NCBI GenBank assembly: GCA_040954595.2
Contig: CM082594.2
Location: 9,672,001-9,736,000 of the forward strand
Origin: Balanoglossus misakiensis
Taxonomy: Eukaryota > Hemichordata
Direction: 5' to 3'
DNA: 64,000 nucleotides
This document shows positions 53,082 through 64,000 of this stretch, in pieces. The position numbers were made by a program, and so were the translations under genes. Within the stretch, counting starts at the first letter, position 1; the number at the start of each line of letters is the position of its first letter. Under the pieces are notes generated by a model. The model did no database searches, was not told where the DNA came from, and saw only the letters and a program-made list of their open reading frames with translations.

Positions 53082-56000
53082 CCCTTGGAGATAAAAAAAA
53101 ATAACAAACAGACTCAAACCTGTGTATTTCCTCAGGGAACAGACTGAATGTACCAACAGATGATAAGATGGGTTTTTGTGTACACGAGACCCACTCCCTT
53201 TGCCCTCTGCTTTTCCAACTCATACTTTATGCAGGTGATGGAATCATATAAAATTGTTGACCGAGTCTTGTACTTACAAGAACTTGGAAAGAACTTAGAA
53301 AAGAACATGGAAGAGTGGGCACATCCTATTACCACAAATGACAACCTTCCACCCCTCCTTCACAATACTATACTCCTTTTTTTGCTTGAGCTTTCCATAA
53401 CCAGGCAGTGATCAGGGGGTGTGCGTGTGTGATGCTTAGTCAGCTGACATGAAAAATGGAGATTGCTACTTCACTGCCCTTTCAGATTCGTATTTTTCTG
53501 TAGTACAGGCTAGAAAATCAACACAGAAAGATCATCCCACAATTTCAACCAATGAGCATGCTAACAAGAGATTGAACTGCCTTTTTGGTGCAAGAGAAGC
53601 ACTCTTTGAAGAATCTGTTTTGGATTATTTTTAATCAGTTATGATTTTATCTAGAAGCATGGGTCTTCTGCTTCAGTAGAAGTCTGCTTGTCAGACAGCC
53701 TTAGCAACCAGAGTTTAATTTTTAAGCAACATGTAAGAAGCATTTTGCGGAGTCTTTTATCCAGTTTGTGTACATACATCTGTCCACCACCCCTTGATGT
53801 GACATCTATGTGTATATATTGCAGATGTTCTAGCCTTGATATTTTGAGAAAAAAAAGAAAAAGCTCTTATACAGCCAAAGCATAATTTTATGACCGATAC
53901 AAAAGTACAGAAATGATTACCACAGTTTTGAAGTATTCCCACAATTTTTTGCCTTTATTGTGTTTCTTTATATTTTTCATAAGATTTTTGACATTTGAAT
54001 AGTTTTTTTACAAAAACTATCACATAAATACATAACAGTAGACCACAACCAGATACAGCTTTTAGTTGATAAACAGATTCATGTTAGTGACAACAAGAAA
54101 CGTACTGAAGCCCAGTACTTGGGAAGAAAATCTTATAGTAGCAGTTTATGGAGCAACCAATGCTGTTGACTTGTAGCTTTGAGGAGCTGTGGTGGTACAT
54201 TTTGGAAGGTCACGGCTGATTGGTTTGTTTTCATCAGATTGTTATGGTCAACCGTAAGCTGGCCATTAGGATGATCTCTTATGACATTTCTGGTATTTCA
54301 AAGTGCTGCATAGATACAACTCAGACATTGAGTAAACTGTAAATTTAACTTGCCATCTTTCAGCTTTTTGTGACTTTGCCTCTTCACAACGTCATTCACA
54401 GATAGATATTCAGCAACCAATCAAACGTATTGTTACAGTAACAGATTGCCTCAACCAATCACAGGCAGTGTAGCTTCATCACTGTTACAAGTCTCTGGGA
54501 GAGCGTTCCCACTATAAGAGGCAAATTTCAAGTCCTGCTGGGACTCTTCAAAATTGTATAAGGATACAGACACACCAATTGCTGCTTCAGTATTTTTTTT
54601 TTAAACTTTCTTTGCATGTGTATTTTAATGAAGGATAGGATTCTTTAAGTTGAACAAGGAGATTTAATTCCAGAACCAACATGGGGTGAGACTGCAGCTG
54701 AACATACATAGATTGATGAGTCATGATTGGCCCAATACAGATCACCTGATCACTCTTCTGTTGCCTGATTGGTTAATAGGGTGTCACATGACACTAAGAT
54801 CTAGTTATCGATGAACTTTGCATGGCTGAAATATTAACCCTTTCATGACCATCAAAATGTATCAAACTTTTGCTAGTATGCTTATTGACACAGATCCTAC
54901 TGTTAAATTTGTACATGTAGTCGAGGACAGAAATGAACAACTACTGCTAGTCAACAATGAATTGCGGAGTCACATAAGCGTTCCTAATTAGCATAGCTTT
55001 AAAAAGAATCTTCTGTTGCAATCTCTCAAATTGGGTAGTTCTGGACATATTTGTATGATGGCAAAACATCCTACCTCTAACATAAATAAATAAATACCAG
55101 ATTTAACTTTCCGTATGGTGTATTGAAACTATAAGGAGCTGGGTTTCTTAACTTTTTGTCCCACTGATGGAAATCAAATATGATTCCTAATTTTGGAGGA
55201 CAGGATTCCACAAAATTATCCAGGGGTGGGAAGAAAGATAAGAAACCAAACATCTAAAGATGGTGGATGCAACTTTGATTCAGGTATTATGATTTGTATG
55301 ACAGGTTGCTAATGGCGACAAATCACTGTGTTAGATATGTGTTCTTTCTGGTCTTGTTCACTGTACGGTTAGAGCTTTTCAATGATGTTATGTGTATTTT
55401 ACCAAAGTGTAAAAAAGTGCATATGATTTCTTGTTATGCTTCAGTATGGTCTGTGAGGTTGATGTGATGTTTTCAACCATACCAGTTATTTGTTGATTCG
55501 ATTTGGATTTCTTCTTCGGGTCTGCCAGTTATCTACAAATAAGTGCATTTTGCTTCTGAAAATACTGCTTTCCAGCCATTGCTTGCTTTCTGAGAAAAAT
55601 TGTCATGTTTGGTTTAATGTAAATGATTCTACATAATGGTCAGGAAGTATACTTTTATAACATAACTGTGTTCACCAGAGTCATACAGCCTCCCCTGTGT
55701 AAAAGACCTGCAACCCCCCATGTCAGTAGTTGGTAGTGTACCAGATTGGTGACAACAATACGACTGCATCAAGATGTGAATTTTAATGGGGGTGGAGAGG
55801 GTCAGAGGAAGGGGAATTCTGCATGACAGAACATAAGCTTTGAATTCTGTACAAATATGTACTCAAGAAACTCAGGTGTAAAGGACCTTGATGATCTCCA
55901 TTGGATGAAACCATTTCTGAAGTAGGGGTGGAAGACCCACACACTGGGTTTAAAGCTCCTATATATATACATTTATATATAAATATATAAACCACACGGA

Positions 56001-56400
56001 AAAGAGAATGTACATAGTATTTTACATAGCAAAATCTAAATTGTGTGCTCTAGTAACTTATTAATTAATAGTGAATTTAAAACAAAGCCTGGTGCTTGCT
56101 CTTAAAAAATTCATATGATGCACCCCTTTTGTTTATAGTATCTGCCGACCCTACTTCTGAAATGCAATATTCCAATGGCAAGAAAGATGTTTTTTCACAC
56201 CTGGTATTAATTTCAGACATGTTTATTAGGAACTTAGCATACTCTGGCAAAAAAGTTAGTAGTTTCCGTTTCCAATATTGTGGTGGAGATTTGTTCCCGA
56301 AATCTGTGTCATTTCAATTGTACATTGATTCAAATATTGTTTTCATCATTGGTTTTATTTGTCCCAATATTTCTCATGCAATAAAATCTATTTTCATATA
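53082..56400 (+). other. Presumed long INO80D 3' UTR
   Basis: About 3.3 kb without a recognisable gene between the INO80D stop and the AATAAA at 56380. No clear earlier strong signal was identified, and no other promoter is obvious before the SEC61G promoter at 56.7 kb. A TTAACCCTTTCATGACC word at about 54836 resembles the left end of the 95-bp MITE but has no matching right end. Confidence 0.45.
56380..56385 (+). terminator. Candidate polyadenylation signal of INO80D
   Basis: AATAAA in the context CATGCAATAAAATCT, about 320 nt upstream of the SEC61G promoter. It is the most likely distal 3' end for INO80D on position alone. Confidence 0.45.
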
Positions 56401-56701
56401 AAGTTATGACTTCAGCTAGTTGTATTGTGAATTAATTTGACACGGTGTGTTGTGATCATATGGGGTCAGTCAAAGAAGCACTGAGTAAAATTCTGTGGTG
56501 GCACTTAGCCAGTTGGATACAACTCAGAAAGCAACCTGGAATATTTTTTAGACGGCACACTGCTGAAGATGACATTGACCCAGCCTTTTCCCCACATGGG
56601 ATTTCATTGATAATTGCAAGAAAACGTATTTCAAAAGACGCATAATGTAGATGACATAATCTTCTTTGATAAACAAAGGAATTTCTAATCGATGGGTGTT
56701 T

Positions 56702-56817
56702 CCGGAAGTGGCGCTGTAAATATCCCATAGTGCATCTCGATTGCAACGTAACCACTCTTTCATTTCGTCGCCATTTGCACAGCTGACCTCACGTTTACGG
56801 ACTCTACCATAAGCCAG
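56702..56817 (+). promoter_or_regulatory. SEC61G promoter and untranslated first exon
   Basis: CCGGAAGTGGCG at 56702-56713 is a textbook ETS/GABP site. About 50 nt downstream, a pyrimidine-rich CTCTTTCATTTCGTCGCCATTT (from about 56754) could mark the transcription start. The presumed first exon ends at CCAG (56817) before a donor GTAAAT at 56818. No ATG in frame with SEC61G is needed there, because translation starts in the next exon. The exact start site is inferred. Confidence 0.5.
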
Positions 56818-57537
56818 GTAAATACATCGCTTTATGTCCTTTTATAATCATTTTTTTCGGGTTGTTTACTGCCCTTACATCTCTTACGTGTTTTAACGGG
56901 AATTGATTCACACATTACTGGCGTAGCTTTGAAATCTTTGTATTTACTTGGTCAAGTGTTTATGATCTCAGTCTAATCGTGATACAATTTACATGTTGGT
57001 ATTGTTCTGTACGTTTGTATCCAAAATATTTTTATCGAAACACTTCCCTTGGAAGTTGTAGTGTATTTCGTATGTAGGAAAACTTTGAGTTCCGGTAGAC
57101 AACTGTTTATTATTTGTGTGGCAACGTTTGTGTCAGTAGTTCAAGGAACAATGAACCGGCGTATTACTATTCTAAGAAAGATGGTCGAGTTGTTTACCGG
57201 AAGTAAAAGTTCAGGATGATGAAATTATGGCGAAAGCGTACATCACAATGATCCCAAAGCGATGACCACCGATGATAATATAAACTGCCGAATTATATAC
57301 TCCCAACACATAGTTGAACAACTCTCAAAGATGTGTATAAGGATTATGGAACACTGCAACATCCAGTACCACTAGCCACTGCTGTGTGTCCATACTGCAA
57401 TATGGTCACTCACACTCACATGTAATGAATTATGCCACCCACATGGTTTATGTGGGTCATGAATATGCATAAACTTGTTAATCTATTAATAAAGTTAATA
57501 ATAATAATTAAACTCATATTGTCTTTCCACAGTGACC

Positions 57538-58127
<590 letters not shown>

Positions 58128-58271
58128 GACTGACTGAAATGAATTGACACAAGACCCAGGGACACCAAGAATTCTGAACAAATGATTGACGTGAACAGAG
58201 AGACATCATGAAGACTTCTTTCACTAGCTTTCCATTATTTGTTTTAAAGATGGAGTTTTTAAACAAAGAGT

Positions 58272-58277
58272 AATAAA
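58272..58277 (+). terminator. Polyadenylation signal of SEC61G
   Basis: AATAAA about 145 nt after the SEC61G stop, followed by ATTGTGACAGTGTCG, a GT-containing downstream sequence. It gives a short 3' UTR, as is common for this gene. Confidence 0.6.
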
Positions 58278-58599
58278 CTTATTGTGACAGTGTCGCATCA
58301 AAACATTACCGGGAAAATGTTGGTTGCCTTTTTATTTAAACTAAAATGCTCATCTTTGCGTACTGTATTCTGTTCACAGTTGCACGATGTGGCCTGGGTA
58401 TTTTATGGAACTACCATCTTTTTGTACAAATGGTTTTTAAATAGTACTGAGCTGAAAACGATTCTATTTTCATTGCAATGAACACTGTATATAAATAGCT
58501 ACATTTAATTAAAACATAAAAGCATTATTCTGTAGTATACAGTGACACTAAGCTGGATCAACTCACTCGAAATGTTAAGAAATGTTTAGATTACATTTT

Positions 58600-58627
58600 T
58601 TTATTGCTCAGCTTCATAACTTTTATT
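58600..58627 (-). terminator. Candidate polyadenylation signals of TPK1
   Basis: Two minus-strand AATAAA hexamers (TTTATT on plus, at 58600-58605 and 58622-58627), about 940-965 nt downstream of the TPK1 stop and about 320 nt from the SEC61G 3' end. Position suggests the TPK1 transcript ends here, tail to tail with SEC61G. Another TTTATT near 58845 is possible. Confidence 0.4.
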
Positions 58628-59566
58628 TAATTTTAAAAAAATGTTGAACAAACTGGAAATAACTTACACAGCTTTAACAAAAATGATAAAGTGCTCCATG
58701 AAAAGTATCAAAATAAAACAAAATAGTTTTGAAATACCAACCCATAAAATTCAAAATGGTTTCCCAGCCAGAGATGACCTACGATCATCCCAATAATTAC
58801 CCATGTTAGAGTTTAAAATTCATGTTAAGCATTATAGACAGGCTTTATTAAAAAATGTACCCTCATTTAACCATACAAGACAGCTACTTTATGATCCCCC
58901 AAAAGCTCCCATATTATTACCAGTAGTAGTGCACACAGCAAATGGGATCTAAATTTAAACACATTGTACAATGCAATTAATTTGATATTCCCATTTATAA
59001 AATTGTAAAAAAGTCTGGTATCAAAATTCATGCCATCTGATCCAGATGTTGAAGTCAAATAGTATGTAAATGAAAGCCCAAAGGCCACACAAAATAAAAA
59101 CTTTTGAAAAGATTACCCGTAGGAAAAAAGCACCATTCACTGTACATCATACAGCAGGTATCTCGGTTTAAATTTTCATAAAAGCAATTCATATCGCTGA
59201 ATGATTTGTATTGTCAGAAACTAGCTATGACAGTTTGCGGGAATCATGTTTAGTTCACCATCTCCAGTCATCACCACAGAGGGTACGGCAGTAATACAAC
59301 TGCTATAAAGCGCGAACCACGGCAAACTGAAGAAAGATTCCAGTCCCTTTTGCATCCCGTTTACATAGGTTTCACTGCATCAGAAGCAGGGGAACCTTTA
59401 AAGCTGTTGATTTGTTATCCAAATTTATTCAATATTTTTTTCACACCCGCCATTGGGATGTTGCTACTCTAGACTGATGTGCGTTTGAGCCATGCATATA
59501 CACAGCTGAACTCAGTCTGTGAGACAAGCAGCTCATTATGAAATCCTAAAACACACCATGCAAACA
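58628..59566 (-). other. Presumed TPK1 3' UTR
   Basis: Non-coding AT-rich sequence between the TPK1 stop and the candidate polyadenylation signals. No exon recognised on either strand. Confidence 0.45.
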
Positions 59567-61818
59567 CTACTTGAATCCCATCATCCAGATGAGTGGTTCA
59601 TCTGTCTCCACGGTAACAATACCATCCTTGCAGTTTGGATCGTAAGTGTTTGATGTGCTTATCAGGCCTCCCATGTTCATCTTGTCATTTGCTGCAATAC
59701 ATGAATATGAATAGAGACATTAACAGCCCTGGATCATGCATGTTGGGTCTTGTCCAGATCCAGATAATTAATGGCACTGGTAACAAGAAAAAACTATTAG
59801 AGAACGACACAATAGTTTGTCGTTTTGAGTGATTACATTACTAGTAGTTTCAAATTTAACAATGTATTAATAACTTACAAAGATTCCACATCAGTCCTGT
59901 TGTGGTGACATTCAGGCAGGGTTTTCCAAACGGAACCAAACCACACCAGCGACCTTCCAAACCTGTATCCACTTCCAGTCGGTGTTTTCCCTAAGATTAC
60001 AAGATAAATTCACCACCAATGTCTCCACAAACATACATCCATAATCAACTCGCAGAGAAACTGAACTGCCAATTATGTATACAACAATAGCTCAATTCCA
60101 TGCATGAAAAGGACATCTCCTGTTTGATTGAAAGTCATAAATACACTTTCTGAATAAGAATTTGCATGACATAACATTCCTTTAGTACTCACTGCTTTCA
60201 GAAGACAAGCCAGGTTTCCTTCCCCTACCAGATACACAGGTATGTCTGTCATCTCTGCGGCCATGTACAGAGTATTTACGTTGGCACAGATGTGGTCCAA
60301 CCTACCTCCAAATGCACCTAGTACAACTATACTACTGACCTGAAAAATGATGATGAAAAATCTGCTTAAGATTTTAATTTGTACACTCTAGTATCTTATA
60401 TACATCACTAAACTTCAACCTCTACTTTTTTATCTCAGTTCAAAAAAATATCTCGATTAAAGGGACAAAGTCTCTCTCTCGCTGCCCTTTTTCCATTAAT
60501 TATGTTTGATACAAGACACCGTTCATGTTATTGTACATATGGATATATAGAGAATCCACATTCAACGACACATAACTTCCATCCCGTTTGTAGGATATGA
60601 GAGTAAAAATCCAGCCAAAATGAATAAATGGTAAACACCGATTATTCATTTTGGCGAGTTTTTCACTCTCGTGTCTACAAGTTGGATGAAAGTTGTGTGT
60701 GGTTGAACGTTGATTCACTTTATATCCACATGTAGAATAATATAAACGGTGTCTTCTACCAAATATAATTAATTGAAAAAGGGCAGCGAGAGAGAGACTT
60801 TGTCCCTTTAAGACCTTACCTTCAAATTCTTATTTTTGAGCTTCTGACAGACGAGTCTCATACATTTGGTAAAATCTGTTTCATCTTGGGATGGTGTTGG
60901 AATTAATTCACATCCCTTGAAAGAAACCACAGTTTAAAAGAATAGTTTATATGTGACCATGATGAAACCCCTCACAGTATGAGAAAGTTGTCAAATCCCT
61001 GTCAATTTCCCTGGCAGTAGTCCTTCATTCCCATGAAAACTAATGACAAGCTTAGAAAACATGTTTAAAAGCACAGCTGGAAATGTGCACTGAAAGCCAT
61101 GTTAAAGCTGGTGGTTCTATTCATAAGACAGATGGAATGTTGAAAGCATCATTGATGAGGCCTTGACAAGACAGTTAGACACTTTGATGTTTAATATGCA
61201 GTATTTCTTTTTACCTTACTGGTGTAGAAATCTGTCACTGCCTCAGTCCAGGAATCTTCGTCTCCACTGAGTAACTGAGGAATGAATCTGAAATGAACAG
61301 ATGTTGCATGAATAAAAATCACCATAACAACCAGATGCACAGGGGAAAAAATAGAGAAAAGTAAAAGTTTCTTTTAGGACTTACTGATCATGTCTTCCCT
61401 GTGTATTCTCGTAAAGTTGATTGGCACCACCATCAGCACAGGCTTGGAAGACTGACTTACTCCACAATATGTCCAACTTTGTCTTCGTTTCAGGGATGGA
61501 TTGATTGAGAATAACCAGAGCAATTGCTGAATCTGAAAGAAAACACAAGTAACTATCAAAAAACAAACTATAATTTTCACTGTCTTTTCAATGAAATCTA
61601 TACTTCAAATCTGCCCCACCCCTTTTTCACTCTCTACACACCTAAATAGTGACATATGGGACGTACAACTCAAATGTAATACTACTAAAGCAGGTTACTA
61701 CACATATATCAATGGTGTAATCTGTTGAGATATTGGATGTACCTGTTTTCGATCCTGCTTGGCTTGACAGACCTTCAAAGATACCCAGTGGGCGCAAATT
61801 TGGACAACCGTCCGCCAT
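59567..61818 (-). CDS. TPK1: TPK1, thiamin pyrophosphokinase
   Basis: Cytosolic enzyme transferring pyrophosphate from ATP to thiamin to make thiamin diphosphate. Coding exons on the minus strand, high to low: 61743-61818, 61385-61532, 61215-61287, 60820-60915, 60193-60339, 59879-59990, 59567-59691. All have GT/AG borders and keep phase; total 258 aa (human 243). Family motifs in order: [23 protein letters not shown] (ATP/Mg site), a GDEDS version of the usual [68 protein letters not shown], and the C-terminal STSNTYD...[11 protein letters not shown] (thiamin-binding region). The first exon ([14 protein letters not shown]...) was chosen for phase, an ATGGCGG start, nearness and a CpG-rich setting. 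It is the least certain part: an in-frame Met at 61860 would extend it by 14 residues. The intron at 60340-60819 is mostly a fold-back transposon. Confidence 0.93.
60457..60811. mobile_element. 347-bp full-length fold-back MITE with TTAA target duplication
   Basis: The left end TTAA-AGGGACAAAGTCTC at 60457 is matched by GAGACTTTGTCCCT-TTAA ending at 60811. The outer 32 bases of the two arms (60461-60492 and 60776-60807) are complementary without a mismatch. The similarity then continues, with scattered changes, to the centre near 60633: AAGACACCGTT pairs with AACGGTGTCTT, and ATTCAACGACACATAACTT with AAGTTGTGTGTGGTTGAAC. The element is therefore one long imperfect hairpin with no coding capacity. 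It fills about three quarters of a 480-bp TPK1 intron. TTAA duplications suggest mobilisation by a piggyBac-like or other TTAA-targeting transposase (inference). Confidence 0.85.
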
Positions 61819-62310
61819 CAAATGGAAGATGCGCCACAGAACGTGATCACGTACGTGCAATGAACCACGTAACCACGGGAACCAGTCGCCACTGCCGCGT
61901 AAGTTTCTACGCGATCGGTTTCAATCGAAAAACCACGATCTCTTTTACACCCGATATATTTTACTATCGATCAGGATGGGGGATAGTCCTTGCCCCTAAT
62001 CTAGACTAACCCAACCTTGTACCAGATAGACCATGTACACCCACATGCACAAGTCAACAGGTCACAAAATAAGTTTCACTGCAATATACATGCACATCCA
62101 CGCGTCTTGCGGATCGTCGTGTCAGCAACGGCTGACAGTCATACACTGTAACGATGCAGCGTGTGAAGGTCCAACTTTCAGTAGACGGTCGCTAAATATC
62201 ACAGTTGGAATCGTAGAGTGTGGGAACCGGCGCGGTACGGGTACACATGCTTCTTGTACTCAAATGCGTGTTGATCAGCTGATGATGCTTTGGTTGTGCG
62301 CCCTCTAGAG
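61750..62310. promoter_or_regulatory. CpG-enriched presumed TPK1 promoter
   Basis: CpG dinucleotides are clearly denser here than in flanking DNA (for example around 61795-61925 and 62095-62235). Several CACGTA/ACGTG words are present. The patch overlaps and lies upstream, on the minus strand, of the TPK1 first coding exon. No TATA box at a convincing distance was seen. Assigned by base composition and position only. Confidence 0.4.
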
Positions 62311-63430
62311 GTCATCAAGGATGAGTTCGATGACCTGTAACCCATACCTGTGATGACCTCAGGCTCACGTATCGTACTCTGGTTCATTGGCCAGTTCTCT
62401 GATAATAAAATCACCGTTCCCCGATTGGAACTGTAAATTAAGCTCACGAAATCCAATATTGCTCGACATTCAGCATCATATAGAAATGTTGATAACCTCT
62501 CTGATCAACAGAATGTCTGAAATACAAATATTTTCTGCTGCCTAAAAATCTATGGAAACATCGTTTCTTGATATAGAAGAAGGCGTTTATAGAAGATAAA
62601 GTTTTCTCCAATCGATGATATAATGGAATAAACATGTCACCATGCTTTATTAATTCCAAGGACTGCTTTTAGAACTCAGGCAGTTCTTCCCGTATGTGCA
62701 ACAATCTGACAATTTTCTTGTTTCATCAAACAGCAGATTTGAAGGGGGAACTTGGATTGGGTCGTTTAAAACCCTCAAACTGAAAAGGTAGAACAAGAAC
62801 ACCCCATTCTCTATTCGTTTCTTTTGGTTATGAAATTCGTTGGTGTACGACATACACATGATATACGAGAGAATGTGAACATCAGGAAAAACGCGGACAA
62901 CTTTTCTTCACGTTCTCACAAGCTTGATGAGCGCCCTCCCTCACGCAAAAAATAAAAATTAAAAAAAGAGAACGTAATCTATCGCCTTTTATGCAAGAAC
63001 TTTTAATTCAGGATTGTGTTATTTAGACAATAAATTCATCACTTTCGCACAAACCATCAAATATTTGTGAAGTCTGACTTTGATAAGACCTAAGAAAAGA
63101 CGATATTATTGTAATACAGGAAAGAAATGTCCAGTCTATGTGAGTGAATATACTAATAAAATACTAATACAATGTAATTTTCAAATTCCAGAATTGTCTC
63201 TCAAAGCTGTGATGGCATAGGCAATGTTTATACTATAGAAGAAGAAATAAGCTATCTTTACACAAGGGTACAATACAAAGAAGTGGTAATGCATATTCTT
63301 TTTATTCACTTTTTAATACAAAAACACAATTTTTCATATAAATTGATGGTGTAACGAAACATATGAAAGTGAGAGTAAGTGCGCCCCCATCCAACCGATC
63401 CTTGATAGGTTTCACTGTTGAAAAGGTGAG
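62311..63430. other. Intergenic region between TPK1 and the next gene
   Basis: AT-rich, with no coding exon I can support. A phase-compatible but weaker alternative first exon for TPK1 exists at 62348-62387 (see rejected items). The remainder shows nothing distinctive. Confidence 0.45.
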
Positions 63431-63434
63431 ACGC

Positions 63435-63444
63435 GTCACGTGAT
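63435..63444 (+). promoter_or_regulatory. GTCACGTGAT E-box (CLEAR-like) upstream of the secreted-protein exon
   Basis: It contains the palindrome TCACGTGA (63436-63443), about 53 nt upstream of the ATG at 63497. It differs by one base from GTCACGTGAC, the element recognised by MiT/TFE factors in lysosomal and autophagy genes; USF and MYC/MAX also bind this core. Function is inferred from sequence and position. Confidence 0.4.
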
Positions 63445-63496
63445 TTAGCCTTATACAGTCGGTAGCGTGTGTTGTAATAATTAGTGTACAACCACC

Positions 63497-63560
63497 ATGG
63501 CAGTGGTACGGATTTTGTTGGTCGTGTCTCTTGTAGTTTTGGCTGGAAATGCACAAACGG
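63497..63560 (+). CDS. Signal-peptide first exon of an unidentified secreted or membrane protein (partial)
   Basis: The ATG sits in an ideal Kozak context (ACCACCATGG). The exon encodes M-A-V-V-R, then a hydrophobic core ILLVVSLVVLAG, then NAQT, and ends in one extra base before a strong donor, GTAAGT at 63561. This is the classic layout of a signal-peptide exon: short basic start, leucine/valine-rich core, and a small-residue cleavage site near AGNAQ. The next exon must lie beyond base 64000, since no acceptor with continuing frame was recognised in the remaining 440 nt. The protein family cannot be named. The upstream E-box hints at, but does not prove, a lysosomal role. Confidence 0.65.
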
Positions 63561-64000
63561 GTAAGTGCCACAGATCAGATGTGTGTATCTCTGTGTGTGG
63601 GTCAAAGGTGTATATATATTAAGTGACTTAATACTTAAGTATTCATATATATATATACTCAGAATCTCCCAGCAGGGCGTGTGTACTGTACAAAATGGCC
63701 GACTTAACGAGTTAATTTCATTTTAAAAACGCGACCAAAATTATTAAGAAATTCGACTTTTTCGGGAACGGAACAGCTGCTTTATATATCGATATTTCAG
63801 GTTTTAAGTGTGTCTAGTTCTTGGCATTTTAAGTTGATATATAGGTACCTATGTGCTGTCAACGGCAGTTCAGGGGGGGGGGTTGAAGGTATTAACACAT
63901 ACAGCTGTATTTGCATGACAGTAGGTGTCAATGGGGGTAGCGTTCGCTCCTTTCACTTGCAAATTTCGAGATCACCAGTTTAGCTAGCAGAAGAACAAGA
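63561..64000 (+). other. Start of the first intron of the 63497 gene
   Basis: No exon recognised. It contains an ATATAT run near 63645-63656 and a G-rich tract near 63873. Confidence 0.5.

Noticed and set aside
54836-54852. TTAACCCTTTCATGACC as a third copy of the 95-bp MITE.
   Set aside because: Only the left end resembles it; the interior differs and no matching right end was found within a few hundred bases.
62348-62387. Alternative TPK1 first coding exon (MNQSTIREPEVIT plus one base, donor GTATGG).
   Set aside because: It has the right phase, but it is farther away, has a weaker start context, and lacks the PLxxF-like stretch seen before ALVILNQ in the chosen exon. It cannot be excluded as an alternative promoter form.

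Overview
This is invertebrate metazoan nuclear DNA: AT-rich, gene-sparse, with split genes using ordinary GT/AG introns and CpG-enriched patches at presumed promoters. The proteins are close to their human counterparts, and one gene pair keeps a human-like arrangement. That suggests a slowly evolving bilaterian, perhaps a deuterostome such as a hemichordate, echinoderm or amphioxus, but the lineage cannot be fixed from the sequence alone. No rRNA, tRNA, CRISPR array or bacterial-type operon was seen. || Layout. (1) 1-26.9 kb: no recognisable coding sequence. It probably holds intergenic DNA and/or long 5' introns, with one candidate TATA/initiator promoter near 15.34 kb. (2) 27-36 kb, plus strand: an ADAR2/ADARB-type adenosine deaminase whose two dsRNA-binding domains and whole catalytic domain lie in one uninterrupted exon (29920-31991). 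A possible first coding exon lies at 27070-27076. (3) 36.6-41.7 kb, minus strand: a complete 12-exon WDR37 (498 aa), convergent with ADAR. (4) 41.7-46.6 kb: a divergent control region and first INO80D intron. (5) 46.6-56.4 kb, plus strand: INO80D, nine coding exons (973 aa) with a long 3' UTR. (6) 56.8-58.3 kb, plus strand: SEC61G (68 aa, three coding exons). (7) 58.6-61.8 kb, minus strand: thiamin pyrophosphokinase TPK1 (seven coding exons, about 258 aa), convergent with SEC61G. (8) 63.5 kb, plus strand: the signal-peptide exon of an unidentified secreted or membrane gene that runs off the window. || How the genes relate. They are housekeeping or regulatory genes of separate pathways: RNA editing, PACS-linked WD40 scaffold, INO80 chromatin remodelling, ER translocation, and cofactor synthesis. 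They are not a functional cluster. The most notable structural points are the intron-poor ADAR2 sitting convergently beside WDR37 (as human ADARB2 sits beside WDR37), a 347-bp TTAA-flanked fold-back element filling most of one TPK1 intron, and a second small TTAA MITE family with two copies around WDR37. Exon coordinates were derived by hand from splice-site consensus, reading phase and remembered family sequences. No database search was run.
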